From: Symsagittifera roscoffensis
Lineage: Eukaryota; Xenacoelomorpha; Acoela; Convolutidae
Length of the DNA stretch: 64,000 nt
NCBI RefSeq assembly: GCF_963678635.1
Contig: NC_087069.1
Span: forward strand, 11,121,206-11,185,205
Reading direction: 5' to 3'
Shown here: positions 23,531 to 37,169 of the stretch, piece by piece
Position numbering within the stretch: the first letter of the stretch is position 1
Layout of the letters: each line of letters starts with the position of its first letter
The notes under the pieces: model-generated
What the model was told of the DNA's origin: nothing
Seen by the model: only the letters and a program-made list of their open reading frames with translations
Databases searched by the model: none
Made by a program: the position numbers and the translations under genes

Positions 23531-25110
23531 AGCGAGGGAGGTAGGGATGGATGGATGGAGTGATGGAGGAAGAAAAGGAGGGTAGTGGAGGTAGAGGGGT
23601 AGATACTTTTGCTTTGATTCTCTCAACATTAATGCTTCTTATTTGGTTCAACTTATTCGACTCCTGCGTAAACTTATTCACGAGGTCGTACCCGCAAAAT
23701 CTTTAAAGATCAGGAGTATTTTGGCGTTCAAGTTAGGTCTGTCTGTCTGTATACTTGCTTTAAGCAATTTGAGTGCGTCTGTCTATAGTTTGAATTAACA
23801 TACCCTTCTCGTAATTTTTTAAGTATTAATTTAGATTCCACGATCCATTTGAAATTAAGACTACTGCCAAATGGTTGTCTCTTTTTTGTAAATTTTTCTA
23901 TCTTTTGTTTCTAGCTTTTTTTATCGGTCTTTTTTAAAAGTTTTTTATCTATCTTTTAATACTTTTTTCTATTTTGTGTTGATCATTTTTGTATCGGAAT
24001 ACGTGCTCTTTTCTCAACAACCATCAATGCTAAATCAAAGATAGTTTTCAGTTACGTTAGTATGACACAACGATAATTTATCTACCAGTCACTTTCATGA
24101 AAAAAAAACTGTCGTTCCAAAAAGATACCGTTAGGGATTGTAAATTTTGCACGAGACATAAATTGCAAATCCTCTTCGTGTTCGCATTTAACAAAATTTG
24201 GGAGATCCAAATTAAAATAATCTCATTCCCTAACGATCTTAATTACTGCTTGTTCAACTTGTTTGGACGAAACTCAACGCTGTGCACGGTTCGTTCGAGT
24301 ATTTCGCCTTTGAAAATTGTTGTTGCAGATGTTTCTCTTGACTTCGTTTGATATGAAGCCTTATAATCATGTTGTTTTTAGTGTGGGTCTTTAGTTTCTA
24401 TGTTTATGAATAGGCAAATAAACTGTTGATTTTTTGGCATTCCATCTTGTTTTCAATTTGTATCAATCAAAAAGTTGTCTTTCTACTCTCTCCGACCGGT
24501 GAATTGGCACTCTTCCGAATTACTGATGCTACTGCACTTCAGTTGAACCGCTGGTATTTTTTGCCCAAAAATGTAAAAATTTCATGAAATAAGTTTGAAT
24601 GTAATACAAAAGAAAGAAAGAAAGAAAGAAAGAAAGAATATATTTTTCCTTTTATAAACAATATATCGGCATAATTAAATTTGCCACATTTAAAGCAGGA
24701 ACGGATAGACAACGGGACCTGTTGGTCTACTAAAAGTCTACCCTTCTATTCAAATGAAACATCTCTAATGAAACAAATCAAATTAAACAATACGAGCAAA
24801 TAAATTTTTATTTAAATACAAAAGCTACAGCTCGTGAAAAAAAAAATTAAATCTATTTATAAAATTATGTTGACAATAACTAACTACTGAACTTAACAGT
24901 ACTAAACTTAAAAATACTTCCAGGGCGCTGTAATATTATATGTATAATTTTTTTTCAAGTTTTTCAAAAAAAATTAGTGAGAAAAATCCAAAAAAATCAA
25001 AAAACCTCGATATCTCGAAAACTAGAAGGATTTGGGAGGTCACTTTTTTACACAAAAAAGCTGATATATAGCTGGTAGTCCTGTAGCATGCAACCAACGG
25101 GTATGGGTTT

Positions 25111-28090
25111 TTATTTTTTTTTATATAAGCCAAATATATGTTTCACTAATTCATGGTTTTGTACCAGGTATATTTTCAAAGAATGGTAAATTGCCGAAAT
25201 TTCTGAAAAAGAACAATTTTTGACGTGTGCAGGTATCAAGTTCAGAACTCGCAGCTTATTAAAAAGTTTACAAGCGTGATATCGAATCGAGAAGCGCTCA
25301 ATTTTGCGTTTACAAAATGGTTCGAACAGAAGGCTGCTATCAGATTTTCTAGTAGCTATTTTGCATTTTGAAAAACAAATAAATCATTCAGAAAGCTATC
25401 ATTATGAACACCAATAACTGATATAAGAAAAAACTTTAATAGCTCATAGAGATGATACTCATAAACGGTTAACAAACTATATTTTTCAAAAATATCATTA
25501 CTACGAAAAAAATGAATTTGAGGATTTTCTTTTGTAAAACATTAAGCTGTTCCGGCTGCGAATAGCTGCAACATCCAAAAATTAAAATGCCATACTGGAG
25601 AATGGGAACGACATTGCTACTGTAGTATTCGATCATTTGAGACCTCGGCACGTAGTGCCATAGCTTTGAAACTATACCGCATTGTTTACTAAGTTTCTTT
25701 TTGACAAAATTGATATAACTTTTAAAAGAAAATTTGGAGTCTATGTAAATGCCTAAACATTTACAAACAGGTTTCGTATTTAACGAGCAAGAGTTTAACT
25801 GAAATAAATGATTGGAAGCACTTAACTTTACATTCATTTGAACTGTTTTGGATAGGTTAATCACCAATTTATTTGCATGTAGCCAGTTATTTAAAGATGT
25901 CATGTCTTTTGGAACGTCAATTATTTGACAACCTATTGATGTTAGATTCGTATCGTCTGCGAATAGCAAAACTTCCGATGTTTCGCATGCTTTAGGGAGG
26001 TCATTTATATATAATAGAAAAAGCAAGGGAAGTAAAATTGAGCCTTGTGGTACACCACATTCTATTTTACTACAGCTAGATGAAACACCATTTACCACAA
26101 CTCGCTGTATGCGATTACTGAGACATGAGCTCAACCATTTTAAACAGTTACCCCTAAACCCATACATATCCAATTTGTATAGCAAGATATTATGGTCAAA
26201 AGTGACAAAAGCTTTCTTCAATTCAAGGAAAAAACTAAAACTTTCACTCGAAGAAGGATACATTCTTATTCTTTCTGTAAGTTCAGCAAGTGCATCAATT
26301 GTGCTATGCTTATTACGAAAACCAAATTGTTTTGCATAAAAGAGAGAAAAATTCTCTAAATAGGAATAAATACGGTTATACTTAATGCGCTCATAGATTT
26401 TACTCCAAACAATTAAAAGTCAAATTGTTCTATAATTGTTCTCATCAAGTTTTGATCCATCTTTTTGAAGCGGAAGTATTTTCGCTTTACAAAGTTCTTT
26501 AGGAAACACGCCTTTTGTGAATGATAAGTTGATTAAGAAGCTTAGACATGGTGCCACGACTTTCGCTGAAGTTTTCACAATAAGGTTACTGATGTTATCA
26601 TCACCGGACGAGCTTTTATTATCTAGGTAATTTAGGACTTTAAAAACTTCTGTTTCGCATGTTTTTTTCAGAAACATGGAATATGGAACATATTCAACGT
26701 TAAACCTATCAACATTAGGAACATCATTTTGAAGTCCTTTTCCAACTGTGGTGAAAAAATAGTTAAATTTATCAGCAACATCTCTGTCTGTTGCATTATC
26801 GTTTTCGTCAATGAAATGATTGTAATGGAGGAATCTTGCTGTTTTTGTTACTTTACCACTGATATCGTTTAAAATTTTATATATCTGCCTTGAGTCTCCT
26901 ATACAGTTTTTGAATTTATTCCAATAATAAATCTTTTTAGATAATTTTATTTCTTTCTCAAAACGATCTCTTAAACTTCTGAACGTTTGAAGCAGTTGAT
27001 AATTATTCTGATTCAACTTCCATTTTTTGTGTGCATTATTTCGCTTTGTTCTAAGGTTTTTAGGTTTATTTGTGTACCAGGCGGGTTGCTTTGTGACCAA
27101 ATTTTTCTCGGTTTTCAATGGTGCAAACATATTCAACACCTCTTCGAAAGATTTTGCGAACAAATTGAAAGCTGCATCTGCATCATTCATTTCACAAACT
27201 ACTAATTTATGTGAGGCCAATTTACTTTCCGCAATTTTTAAAAATTCTTCAACTTGGCTCCGACTTTTTAGGAATGATGTATCGCGAAACGGAATTTCTC
27301 TATTACCAATTTGACACTTTATGACCCATTCCAAGTGTATTGGATAATGATCTGATAAATGTTCACTATTTAGTACCATTGAATGAGGTTCAGTTAAATT
27401 GTCGAAAATGAAATGATCCAAACAAGTTGAATAGGTGGCTGTAACGCGAGTTGGTTCACGACCGTTTATCGAAAAACCGTTTGAATGAATACAATTTAAA
27501 TAATTTTGGCTCAGTAAATTATCAGGTATTATATCAATGTTAAGATCACCACAAAGAATGAACGGATGATTTGCACTTTTTGAATTTTCCAAAAACTCAT
27601 CAAGCCTATCAATGAATTGCATTTTGTTTGATTTTGGTGGGTTATAAATCACACATAATGAGAATTTATAGCCATTTTTTAGGATATCGACCGTTAAGCT
27701 TTCTTCTGAAAATGAATAAAGTTGATTCAGCAAGCAGCATGTGTTTCTTGCTTGGATCATTACACCACCACCTGGTGTTTCGCGATTTTTTGTAAAATAC
27801 TGATTATAACCATTGATTAACCAACTTTCACTTGGATCATTTTTTGTTAACCAAGTTTCCGTTATACAAATTATATCAGGTGGAGACTCAAGGCTTAGAA
27901 TAAGTGCTTCCAATTTGTCGAAGTGCGGTTTTAAAGATCTTATATTTAAATGTAGCACCGAAACTTTGGAATTTTCAGTTTTATTAATTAAAGTACTGTT
28001 ATTCTGTGAAATATTTGGTTTTGAATTAACAACTTAAACATCACTAGATTGTTTACGATCATCCTTTATCTCCTGCCTCGTGGAAAACAC
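25111..28090 (-). pseudogene. LINE1 ORF2 (endonuclease-reverse transcriptase), broken, unit B
   Basis: Carries the same TGA (now 26420-26422) and downstream frameshifts as unit A. A new TAA near 28034 (AAAG to TAAG on the coding strand) separates the first codons from the endonuclease, which is open from 27958. In motif A the block reads FFLELKKAF: the catalytic Asp, still present in unit A (FFLDLKKAF), is Glu here. The LLFADDTN motif is unchanged. This copy cannot encode a working enzyme. Confidence 0.87.
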
Positions 28091-28962
28091 TTTGGAAGCA
28101 ATTCATTACATCTTGAAATCTGTATTTCAAATAACTCCCGCATTCATAAAGTCCATCGATACGATATAGTCGCTCGTCTGCCTTCCATATATAATGGATT
28201 ACACCTTCTCGGGTCCACGCAGATTTAATTCGGCAATCACTCTTCATCATTTTTATGAAATTGACACGAGCCTTTGATAAGTCTTCAAAGACGCTTATAT
28301 TTTTCAAACCTTCTTTATCTGCCATCTTTTTTTTGTTTCGCAGCAAGTTGATTTTGGCGATTCTTCTGGCGAAACGAATGATAATTGGTTTGTCTCTATT
28401 TGATCGAGATGGCAATCGATGAGCTATTGAGATATCTGACGCTCGCACATTTGCACCAATATCATGAGAAATCTCCACTACCTTCGCTATTGTTGTATCA
28501 AAGTTCTCACGATTATTCTCCCCTTCCCAACACTCGGGGATTCCTAGAATTCTTAGGATATCTCGTCGATTATATGATTCAAGTTTTTCTGCTTCAGATA
28601 AAGTCCTAAGATAGCTGACATTCGTCTGAGATCCTTTCCATTTTGGAGGATGAGATGATTTCCTTCTTCATGTTGTTTATTGCGGACTCAACAGCGACGT
28701 TGATTGCAGTCATTAGTTGCTCTTTGATTTGCTCTACAAGGCTGGGTATCAACAACTTCATTAACTCTTCAATGGTATGCTTTAGCTTCCCAGTCACATC
28801 GTCCTCTGAATTTTCTTCGTCACATGGGCTCAGTACAATATTTGGCCGTTTTGGTGTTGGTTTTGATACTGGAGTCTGATCATGATACCTCAGTCCCGGC
28901 ACATCTGTGTTTTTCTCAATTGAAATATCATTTGCATCAGTAGCATCACTAATCGAATCCAT
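28059..28962 (-). pseudogene. LINE1 ORF1, frameshifted, unit B
   Basis: Same structure as in unit A: a 118-codon first frame from ATG 28962 to a stop at 28606, then the RRM-like and basic region in another frame to 28059. The only change noted is RNEKKM to RNKKKM. Confidence 0.8.
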
Positions 28963-29018
28963 CTGCCCTCTCTGAAACTATTTAATAAGTTTATCACAAC
29001 AATTAGGCTAACCCTATA

Positions 29019-29354
29019 CACAAAGGTAATCACAATTAATAAGTAGGTGATAAATTACAAGTACAAAGCAAAAATACGTATGTATATACTATGCATTTCA
29101 AAATTTTCGCTGACAATTTTGAGACAGAAAACTTCAAAGAGGAGCCCTTGTGATTTTAATGATGTACAAAACAAATAGTTTTCTTTGATTCGTTTGATGA
29201 TTTAAAAAACTTTAACATGTGTAATTCTGAATTATTTAAAATCATCGCAAATGCTATTATATAGCCAAAATTTAGTATGCCATAAAAAGCGTTTAAAATG
29301 TAGCAGTACTATTTGCGACTTCGGTTGCGCGTGAACAATTTTTGGGGTTTTTCC
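29019..29354 (+). repeat. Diverged direct repeat, left copy, unit B
   Basis: Duplicate of 10655-10990; pairs with 30154-30489. 29355-31693 shows nothing else beyond the right-hand repeat. Confidence 0.6.
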
Positions 29355-30153
29355 AGAAAAAAACTAACAAAAAAAAATTCATCGATAGAGCGTTTGAAGA
29401 GAAAACATTCCTTCACCAAAAATGTATTATTTGGAGTCATAACTTTTTGACCATCCAAGTGGTAGTTTCTAAGCCCCCTTTTGAAAAAAACTAGATATTC
29501 AAAGCGCTCTTAATAGGCGTTGGTTGCGCCTTGTCGATGAGTGTATTTCAAACTTTGTGCAATTTTACAAGAAATGCTTTTCCAAGTAGAATCACAAAAA
29601 GAGTTACCGCTATTGGTATTTTCAAAACAATGCGAGTATTGATTGCTCGAAGGGATCTCTGCGACGTTGTCTGGGGACGCAAAATCGTTTTTCAATGAGC
29701 AATCAATGCTAAACATAACAGAGTACTCAGACCGTCCAAAACACGTACAACCAAACGAAGCAAAATCAAGCTTTCAAGTCAAAAAAATAATCTCAGCTAA
29801 TATTTCAGATTCACCAGAATAATCTTTAGTAGATAATTCGGTTCATTGTCGAACAAAATTTTAAAATAAAAATACAGAAAAAGCTCTGACTGACAAAATT
29901 TTCAATTTTGTGAAAAACTATTACTTAGAAGTGATGTTGCAAAGAAAAAATTAATTTTAATTAATGAATTTTGTAAAACTAACGCCCTCTACTGGATTTC
30001 AAGATCAACCCTCAGACATTGAAGTTTTGTACCTACGCTGATAGAAGTCAAAAAGAAGCAAGAAAGCGGCAAAAAAGCTTAAAATTGCCCAAAAAACACA
30101 ATTTTCATGAATTAGTTGGAATGTAAAAAACCAAAAGCAATCAAAAGTACTAA

Positions 30154-30489
30154 TAAAAAAAGCAATCACAATTACTAAAGAAAATCAATCACAATTACCT
30201 AGCTTTGAAAGTATAAAGCATGATTGCGTTTAAATTGAGCATTTCAAAAGTTTCGCGAGCAATTTAAAGATCAAAATTTCAAAAAAAGAGCGTATGATTT
30301 TGATGATAAACGAAAATTTTTTTCTTGGGTTCATTTAATGAATCATAAAAAGCTTCAAGGTTTTAAATTTTTAATAAATCAAGATCAAAGCAAATGCTAT
30401 TATATAAAATTAATTTATAGTATGCAATAAAAGGCCACTAAAAGGCGGTAGTAATATTTGCGATATCGGTTGTGCGTGAACAAATTAAT
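30154..30489 (+). repeat. Diverged direct repeat, right copy, unit B
   Basis: Duplicate of 11790-12125, partner of 29019-29354. Confidence 0.6.
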
Positions 30490-31792
30490 TACACGGCTTT
30501 AAAAAAATCAACAAGATCTGAAAAAAAGTTTTCACTGCGTTTATCGACTCCTAAAAGGTAAATAAAAGTAATATCAATTTTAGACGAGTTTTATCATTAG
30601 TCGCAAAAGTAATATCATTTTAATGAGAAATTTTCACTACGAGATTTAAATTTAACGGACTTGCTTGCTTGTGTTGCCCGAGCAGACTCATAATTATCTT
30701 CTTGGACTTCCTTGCATACGATGCGCTGCATGAATAAATCTTTTCAACTGATTTTGGGTATTTTTCTTATGAGGTAGCGAAAGAGCAATTTAATAATATG
30801 GACCAAGTTAACATCCTTCCTCAAAAAAATTGTCTCAGCTAATCAGTCGAGCATTTTACATGCAGCGCTTAGCAAAGCTAATGCGAAGTAAACGCTGGGG
30901 TGACAGGTCTTAACTTGGTCTATCTGGGAGGGGGGAGGATTTTAACTTGATCCAATAAAATTCCGATGTACATAAATTATATGCAGCGTAGTCACTGCGA
31001 AATAGTTGCTTATTTTTTGCACTAAATTTTGCAATTAACTATGGAAAAACACGCTTTGAAGCTCGCTTACTACTGAATATAGAGCGATATAGCTCAAACT
31101 TAAAGATGGTTGGCTAGGACGCTCCAAACACAGTTAATTTCTATGGCATTGGTTTAATTATGTGAATAGGCAACTCAAGCTAAGAAAAAAGTGTGCCTAA
31201 ATCAAAAGGAAATTTTTTCAAATAAGTGTTTAAAAAACAATGAAAAATGGAATTCACGCAATTTTTTTTCCATCAAAAGTATTTCTGAGAGGTAAAAACA
31301 TCTACAGCAAATTCCTGTCATTGAGCGCAGACTTTTCTCAATAACAAAAAATCAGTACAACATTCTCAGTAAAAACGAACAAGTGATCAATCTGCCCTCT
31401 AAATCATTTTAGGGGAGAAATCGTTCACTTGGTTAAAAGCAAATACTTTTCAGCGCATCAAATTTGAGCATAGTACGAGCAGGCCTTACAGCTGCAACTG
31501 GCCACTCAATTTAATGTGGGGCAGATTGTTCAATTGGTATATATAGGGGATGTAGGGGGGATTATTCACATGGGGCCGTTAACTCCTTATGACGCAGGGT
31601 TTAAAAATAACTTTAAATAGTTTAAATTGCACTGATATTGCGTGAATAATGATACATTGATTTACAGAGCGAACTGCTATTATACATTCAACATTTAATG
31701 TCAAACTTATATACTTTTGGCAGCATAATGATGATAGACATTTAAAATTGATTACGAAAAGAAATTCAAAGTTCTATCAAGTTCGACAATTT

Positions 31793-34427
31793 TCAGCCGT
31801 AGAACACTTTGATTACATCTTTAATCGGTCTTCTGCAAATTGGACACTGGTGCTTAAGTCTTAACAAATCATGAGCACAGCTGTAACACAAACAGCAATG
31901 TCCGCAATCGTAGATAACTGTATCACTGTTGAAATGCATGCAAACTGCACATTCTGTGTTTAGGCTGTCTGAATCGTCTGTCTCTTTAACTGCTTCTATT
32001 GTTGACGAATTAGGTTCAGAATTAAGTTCACCAGCAGAGGTCAAAGTTTGTCCAGTTCCTGTAGGCGAACAGAGGGCAGCATCCGTTTCTGGTCGCAACT
32101 GAGAAGTCATTCCTATAAGACCCACATTTCGCAGATGTTCAATTTCAGATTTTCGATATTTATACGAGAAAAATTACGATCTTTTTTTCATTGCATATCT
32201 GGTCAAAATATTGTTTTAACTTTTGGCTTAAGAATTTTGACTAAGCTCACAAGCAACCAACTTGATAATGGGTGTACCTAAGAAAGGTTTTTCAAAAATT
32301 TAATTTTTTTTGGTCGGCTAACCCCAATTTATGCAAAACGTCTGCACTGCAGTCAAACTTTTACAATATTGAATTTCCAATAAACCGTCATTATTTGTTA
32401 CACTCGACACCGCAGAGAAATTCTTTGTGAACTAAATAAATTAATTTTTATGATATTTCCCAGCTTGGAGAAACGAGATTGCAAAACAAACTATTTAAGA
32501 AAACTAACCTATCAATGCCACTGAATTCGTCTTTCCGAACAAGTCGATCAACAGCCACAGTTGTCCCGTAGAAGGAGTGACGTCACAGAGTTTTGTCCAA
32601 CCAGAGTTCCGTTGATTTGCATCCTCGGTGCAAACAGCCGACACTCTTTTTGGTCGAATTATATTATACATGACTACTCTTTGATTCGTTCTTTTTGATA
32701 ATTTAGTCACAAAAACAGCAACAACGTCGCCAATATTACACGTTTGAACGACTTGACGAACGTCCCAAAATTCAGTTTCTCGCGCACATGCAAAATCAAT
32801 CGAATCTGCAGGCCATGGATTTGGTTTTTCAGCCAGGGTTTTGGGGTTCAAATCTGTAACTCCGAGTCTCAAATTGCCCAGACATCGTTCCGACTTCTCC
32901 GCGATTGTGAACAAATACGTCGTGTTGCACAACAAAGGTGAATTTATAAACACTAAACCGTTATGGTATGAATCTGGGTCACGTAAAGCAACGGTCGAGC
33001 ATTGCGATAAAGTGACCTTTGACCCACAAGTGGGGTGGAAATAGATATCAAAAAGGTCATTCGGTAAAATGAGACTAGACCCTAATCGAATGAGGAGGTT
33101 GTTAGCAAATAAAGCGGCCGCGTTTGATGTGTGTTCAATTTGGTGTTGGTCACTGTTGTCTAAAGAGTGATGATGATGGCTTGTAGCTAGAGGGTGAAAA
33201 GGTGATTGGTCGCAGACGTTTCTTGGCCCTACAAACATGATTCAAAATAAACTTCGGGCTTTAGATCCGATCCTTTATTTATAAGGAAAAAAATTTGACA
33301 AGTTGTTCAAAAAATCATTCGCTACATAGAATTTAGCTTCTATGACCGGTTTAGTTATTTAACGAGCGTTAACCCAAATAAGGAACTTTTTAAGCATCAC
33401 TATTCATAATTTTTTCGTGTTGAGAACATTTTATCTTGATTAGAGTTTTTCTTGCAATCAACTTTCAATTTTTTTATTCCTTTAAGTAAAAAAACAAACG
33501 TTTACCTGGGTTTGGCAAAATTTCAACCTCGGTGCAATTTCCATACACATCAAAAACCGCCCACAGATAGTCTCCAATCGGAAGTTTCTCCAGGAACACT
33601 CGACACGCTTCCCTCCCAGGCACGTGCGAATTGACCGTATACTTCGCAAGCCCAGTCGAATCAACCCACACATGAATTACATCACCGCTCGAAAGATTCT
33701 CATAGTCCAATGATTTAGCCCAGTATCCTTTCTTGGAACAGAGATCCGGAACCAGAGATTTGGGGAGTGATTTTGGATTGAGCCTTGAAGGGTCTCTGGA
33801 CGTGAATCCGACTCTAAGATAGCCACTCCATTGGGTGGCGACTTTGTTCAGCTTTATCGTGACTCCAAATGCGTTCACAGGTTGTTCAGTGAATACAATT
33901 GCGTTGCAGAAGTTGCCTGGTAGCCGACGGGCTACTAAGCAGTTTTTAGACAGCTGCAGATTTCTACCGTGGTTCGGACTGAAGGTTAGCGAGTCCACGT
34001 AGGCACTCGTGTCGTTGTCTTCAATTGCGTCTAAAATCGGGAAAAAATTACTTTGTTGCGCCCAAAAAATAAGGAAAGTAACAGAAGCATTATGCTTCTG
34101 GTGGCAAAGTCAGTTTTCAGCCCAAAACCAACCGTGAGTTGTAGCCTTCGTCCAATATCAATTACATCATTTCTATTCCTGACATAATTTAGTTTTTAGC
34201 CTATTTGAAGAAGTGTGGGCCCCAATAACACTTAATTTACGAAACAAAAAGCAAGATTATTATTTATATTCCCGAACTCTACTTCTAAACTCTATTTATT
34301 ATTTATATGGTTGCAACTGCAAATTTAAATAAATTATTTTTTTCTCTATTTTAATGAAAAAAAAAAACATACCCGATTCGTCCAAATCGAAGGTTGAAGA
34401 TAACGAACTGTGCAAAGCTCCACCCAT
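31793..34427 (-). CDS. neur: Neuralized-type E3 ubiquitin ligase (NHR-NHR-RING), unit B
   Basis: Exons 34373-34427, 33506-34030, 32509-33228 and 31793-32112, with all splice sites, phases and the 539-residue length the same as in unit A. The only protein difference I found is Ile to Thr in HQIEHISNAAA, at the start of the second neuralized repeat. Both NHR domains and all eight RING ligands are kept. One extra A sits in the A-run next to the first donor. The complete intergenic DNA upstream is duplicated as well, so this copy probably keeps its own promoter. It would add dosage of a Notch-ligand ubiquitin ligase if the duplication is real in the organism. Confidence 0.93.
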
Positions 34428-36339
34428 TTTAATTAATATTTATCGCCAGAAAAAAACCAGCCGATTAATTTGTCTAGGTAATACCATTAATCTCTGAAAT
34501 AAGAATCAGTTTTCCAGGTACCCGTACTTGAATGAACAATCATAAGCCTTTAAAACTCATTCAATCGGTAGCAGATATTGACGTAATCCACTTGAAATTA
34601 CGTAAGTATGAGGAGGTTTACTTTACAGATGACTGCTTTTATACCTTCTGAACTGCGGTGAATTACAGACTGAGCAAAAGTGAAAGAATTGTATAACAGA
34701 TGCCGATTTTTTTTGTCTACCAGAAGGAAGCAAAAATTGAAATTAGCTACTGTTTGTTTGAAATTTAAGTAGAACTTTCAAAAATCAACATCTTATACTT
34801 CAAAAAAAATGATGATCGAGAAAAAAACTTCAACTCGTTAAAATGATGAATTAATGGCTGAATTTATCAAGCTCAAAACTAAAGCAATTTTTCGGAAGAA
34901 AAATCCTCAAATCCATAAAACTTCAAAGCCATTTAGATTTGCGCAAGCACTCAACTTTTCTGCCGTGCTGTTCAATAAAAAGACTTCTCTGTATGGTATG
35001 ACTTGAAAGGGAAATGAAGGAAGAAGAGTCAAGATTAGATTGCACTTACATTGGGCGAATGTAAAGAAATTTTGCCCAAAATGCCGATTATTTCCTGCTT
35101 CCTTTAATCCAATTTGCCTTTTCATTTCCTGGCCCGCTCATTATCTTGAACAATTTCTACGTCACACTTTAAACCAAAATTTATCTGCCCTTTTTTCGAA
35201 TAAAAAAGGAACTCGCATGAAAATTGGATCGAAGCAAAATAAATTTTTCAAAACTTGTAAAGTGGATTTGTCTCTAAAGAGTGCATTAGACAAGGTCAAA
35301 ACATAAATGATGAAATTCAAGCAATCGGAGAGTTTTAATGATTGAAAAACACGTTGAATGATTCTAAATAAGGATAGCAGATTGATTTTTTTCGGCTGAC
35401 TGAACGGTTAAGCTACTAACCAACTATAAAATATGACGTTTACAAAAAAAAATGTTCCTCTTTTCCTATCTTAATGACAAGAAGTGAATTAAAAACAAAA
35501 ATGAACTAAAATGTTGAGATTGCTCTAGGGTTAAAATGACAGAATTGTCATGTTTAACAAACTGCTGCTCCTGATTAAAACCTGGTCAGGAAAAACAATT
35601 GATAGAGCCAGTAGGAGATTTGACAAGCTAACGAACCCCACAAAAAGCCATTTCTTCATTTTCACTTTCAATGAAGTTAAAAATCGGTCAACTGACAAAG
35701 TACCCCATACCATTTTACCCCAAACTAAAACATCACACCAGAAGAAATATCATACGTTACAAGGGTCTAAGTAAAAAAAATACCCAAAAAGTGATTTAAA
35801 GTTTTTTTTGAAAAGGCGAAGCACAAAGCCCACAAGAAGATTAGCCTTCGTTTAAAATCTGCCATAAATTATCCACGAGATAATTTCATCCATAAAAGAA
35901 ATCAAAAAGGTTCTATAATGTTTGATACTCAATTGCCGTTAAATTCCGCCAAAATGAGATGGAAGTTTCTGATCAAAGAAATCAACGTAACAAATCGTAT
36001 CAACGTACGAACCGCTACTCGTTTGAAATATAGCTTTTTTAAAAAAAATTATCGGACTTAAATTTCCGAAATATTTTAGACCTACAAAATTAAACTAAGT
36101 CGAAACACTTCTTCGTATAGTTTCGCGTTTGCCTTTAGTCGGCAATTGGATGTTTTTTTTTCTAAAAAATTACATTACATGGCAAATCGTTGTTGAATGA
36201 AAAGGTTTCTTCAATTGTGCCCTTGAAATAAAGCAAAAACGAAACTCTCCGAAAAGCGCAATCGTTAAGCATTACCCTTTTGTCAGTTCAAATGCAGTTT
36301 TGAAAGTTCGATTGCAATTTTAACGCCATTTTACTGTCT

Positions 36340-37169
36340 CAAGGTCAGAATTATTTCAAAAATTTGTTAAAAGCTACAATGCTGATTTAAATTAACCGGA
36401 CAAAACGCGTTTAACTTGAAAATTAAAACGCGTTTTTCTCAAATTGGGTTGAGTTTAGGTGAAAACATATGACGACAAAGATTGCTTAAAATTTTAGCAG
36501 AATTAATATGGTGTAATTTTTTTTTTGCGAAATTAGGGCCCAAAATTTTACCTCAAAAATTAGTCATTTTGGCTTTTCTTATTAGTTAATCAAAAATTAC
36601 GCCAAAATTAACCAGTCGATCGCAGCCATAACTATATCAAAATGACCCCCTTACGTAGCCCAACAAACTTTAAGAAGGGTATATTCTCCAAAAAAAAATT
36701 ACAAACCGTTTAAAAACTGTTTTTAAATAAATAGTTGGTATTTTATATAGTAAAAACGACCTTTTTTGTCTATCAAACAAAATAAGTTAACTTATACAAT
36801 GTTTTGGAGAATATACCCTTCTTAAAGTTTGTTGGGCTACTTAAGAAGCTCACTCTGATGTACTTATGTTAGTGATCGACTGGGTATTTTTGGCGTAATT
36901 TTTAATTAACTAAGAAAAGCCAAAATGACCCATTTTTGGGGTAAAATTTTGGGCCCTAATTTCGCAAAATAAATTACACCACATTAACTCTGCTAAAATT
37001 TTAAGCAAGTTATGTCTTCATAAGTTTTCACCTAAACTCAACCCAATTTGAGAAAAACGCGTTTTAAATTTCAAGCTAACCGCGTTTTGTCCGGTTAATT
37101 TAAATCAGCATTGTAGCTTTTAACAAATTTTTAGGACAACGTCCTCAATTTTGAAAAATTCTGACCTTG
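36340..37169. mobile_element. Long foldback/hairpin element, unit B
   Basis: Duplicate of 17975-18803. At one arm position unit B has GATTTAAATTAACC where unit A has GATTTGAATTAACC; the unit B base pairs with the opposite arm, so the unit A base is probably the derived one. Confidence 0.8.

Larger units (their letters stand above)
24607..29010 (-). mobile_element. LINE1: near full-length non-LTR retrotransposon, unit B
   Basis: Duplicate of the element at 6236-10646 with the same ORF1 frameshift, ORF2 stop and ORF2 frameshift, so those lesions predate the duplication. It also has its own changes: a premature stop near the start of ORF2, a Ser to Pro change in the endonuclease (SLKSHF to SLKPHF) and substitutions in motif A of the reverse transcriptase. 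The (TTTC)n tail is shorter. Confidence 0.9.
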
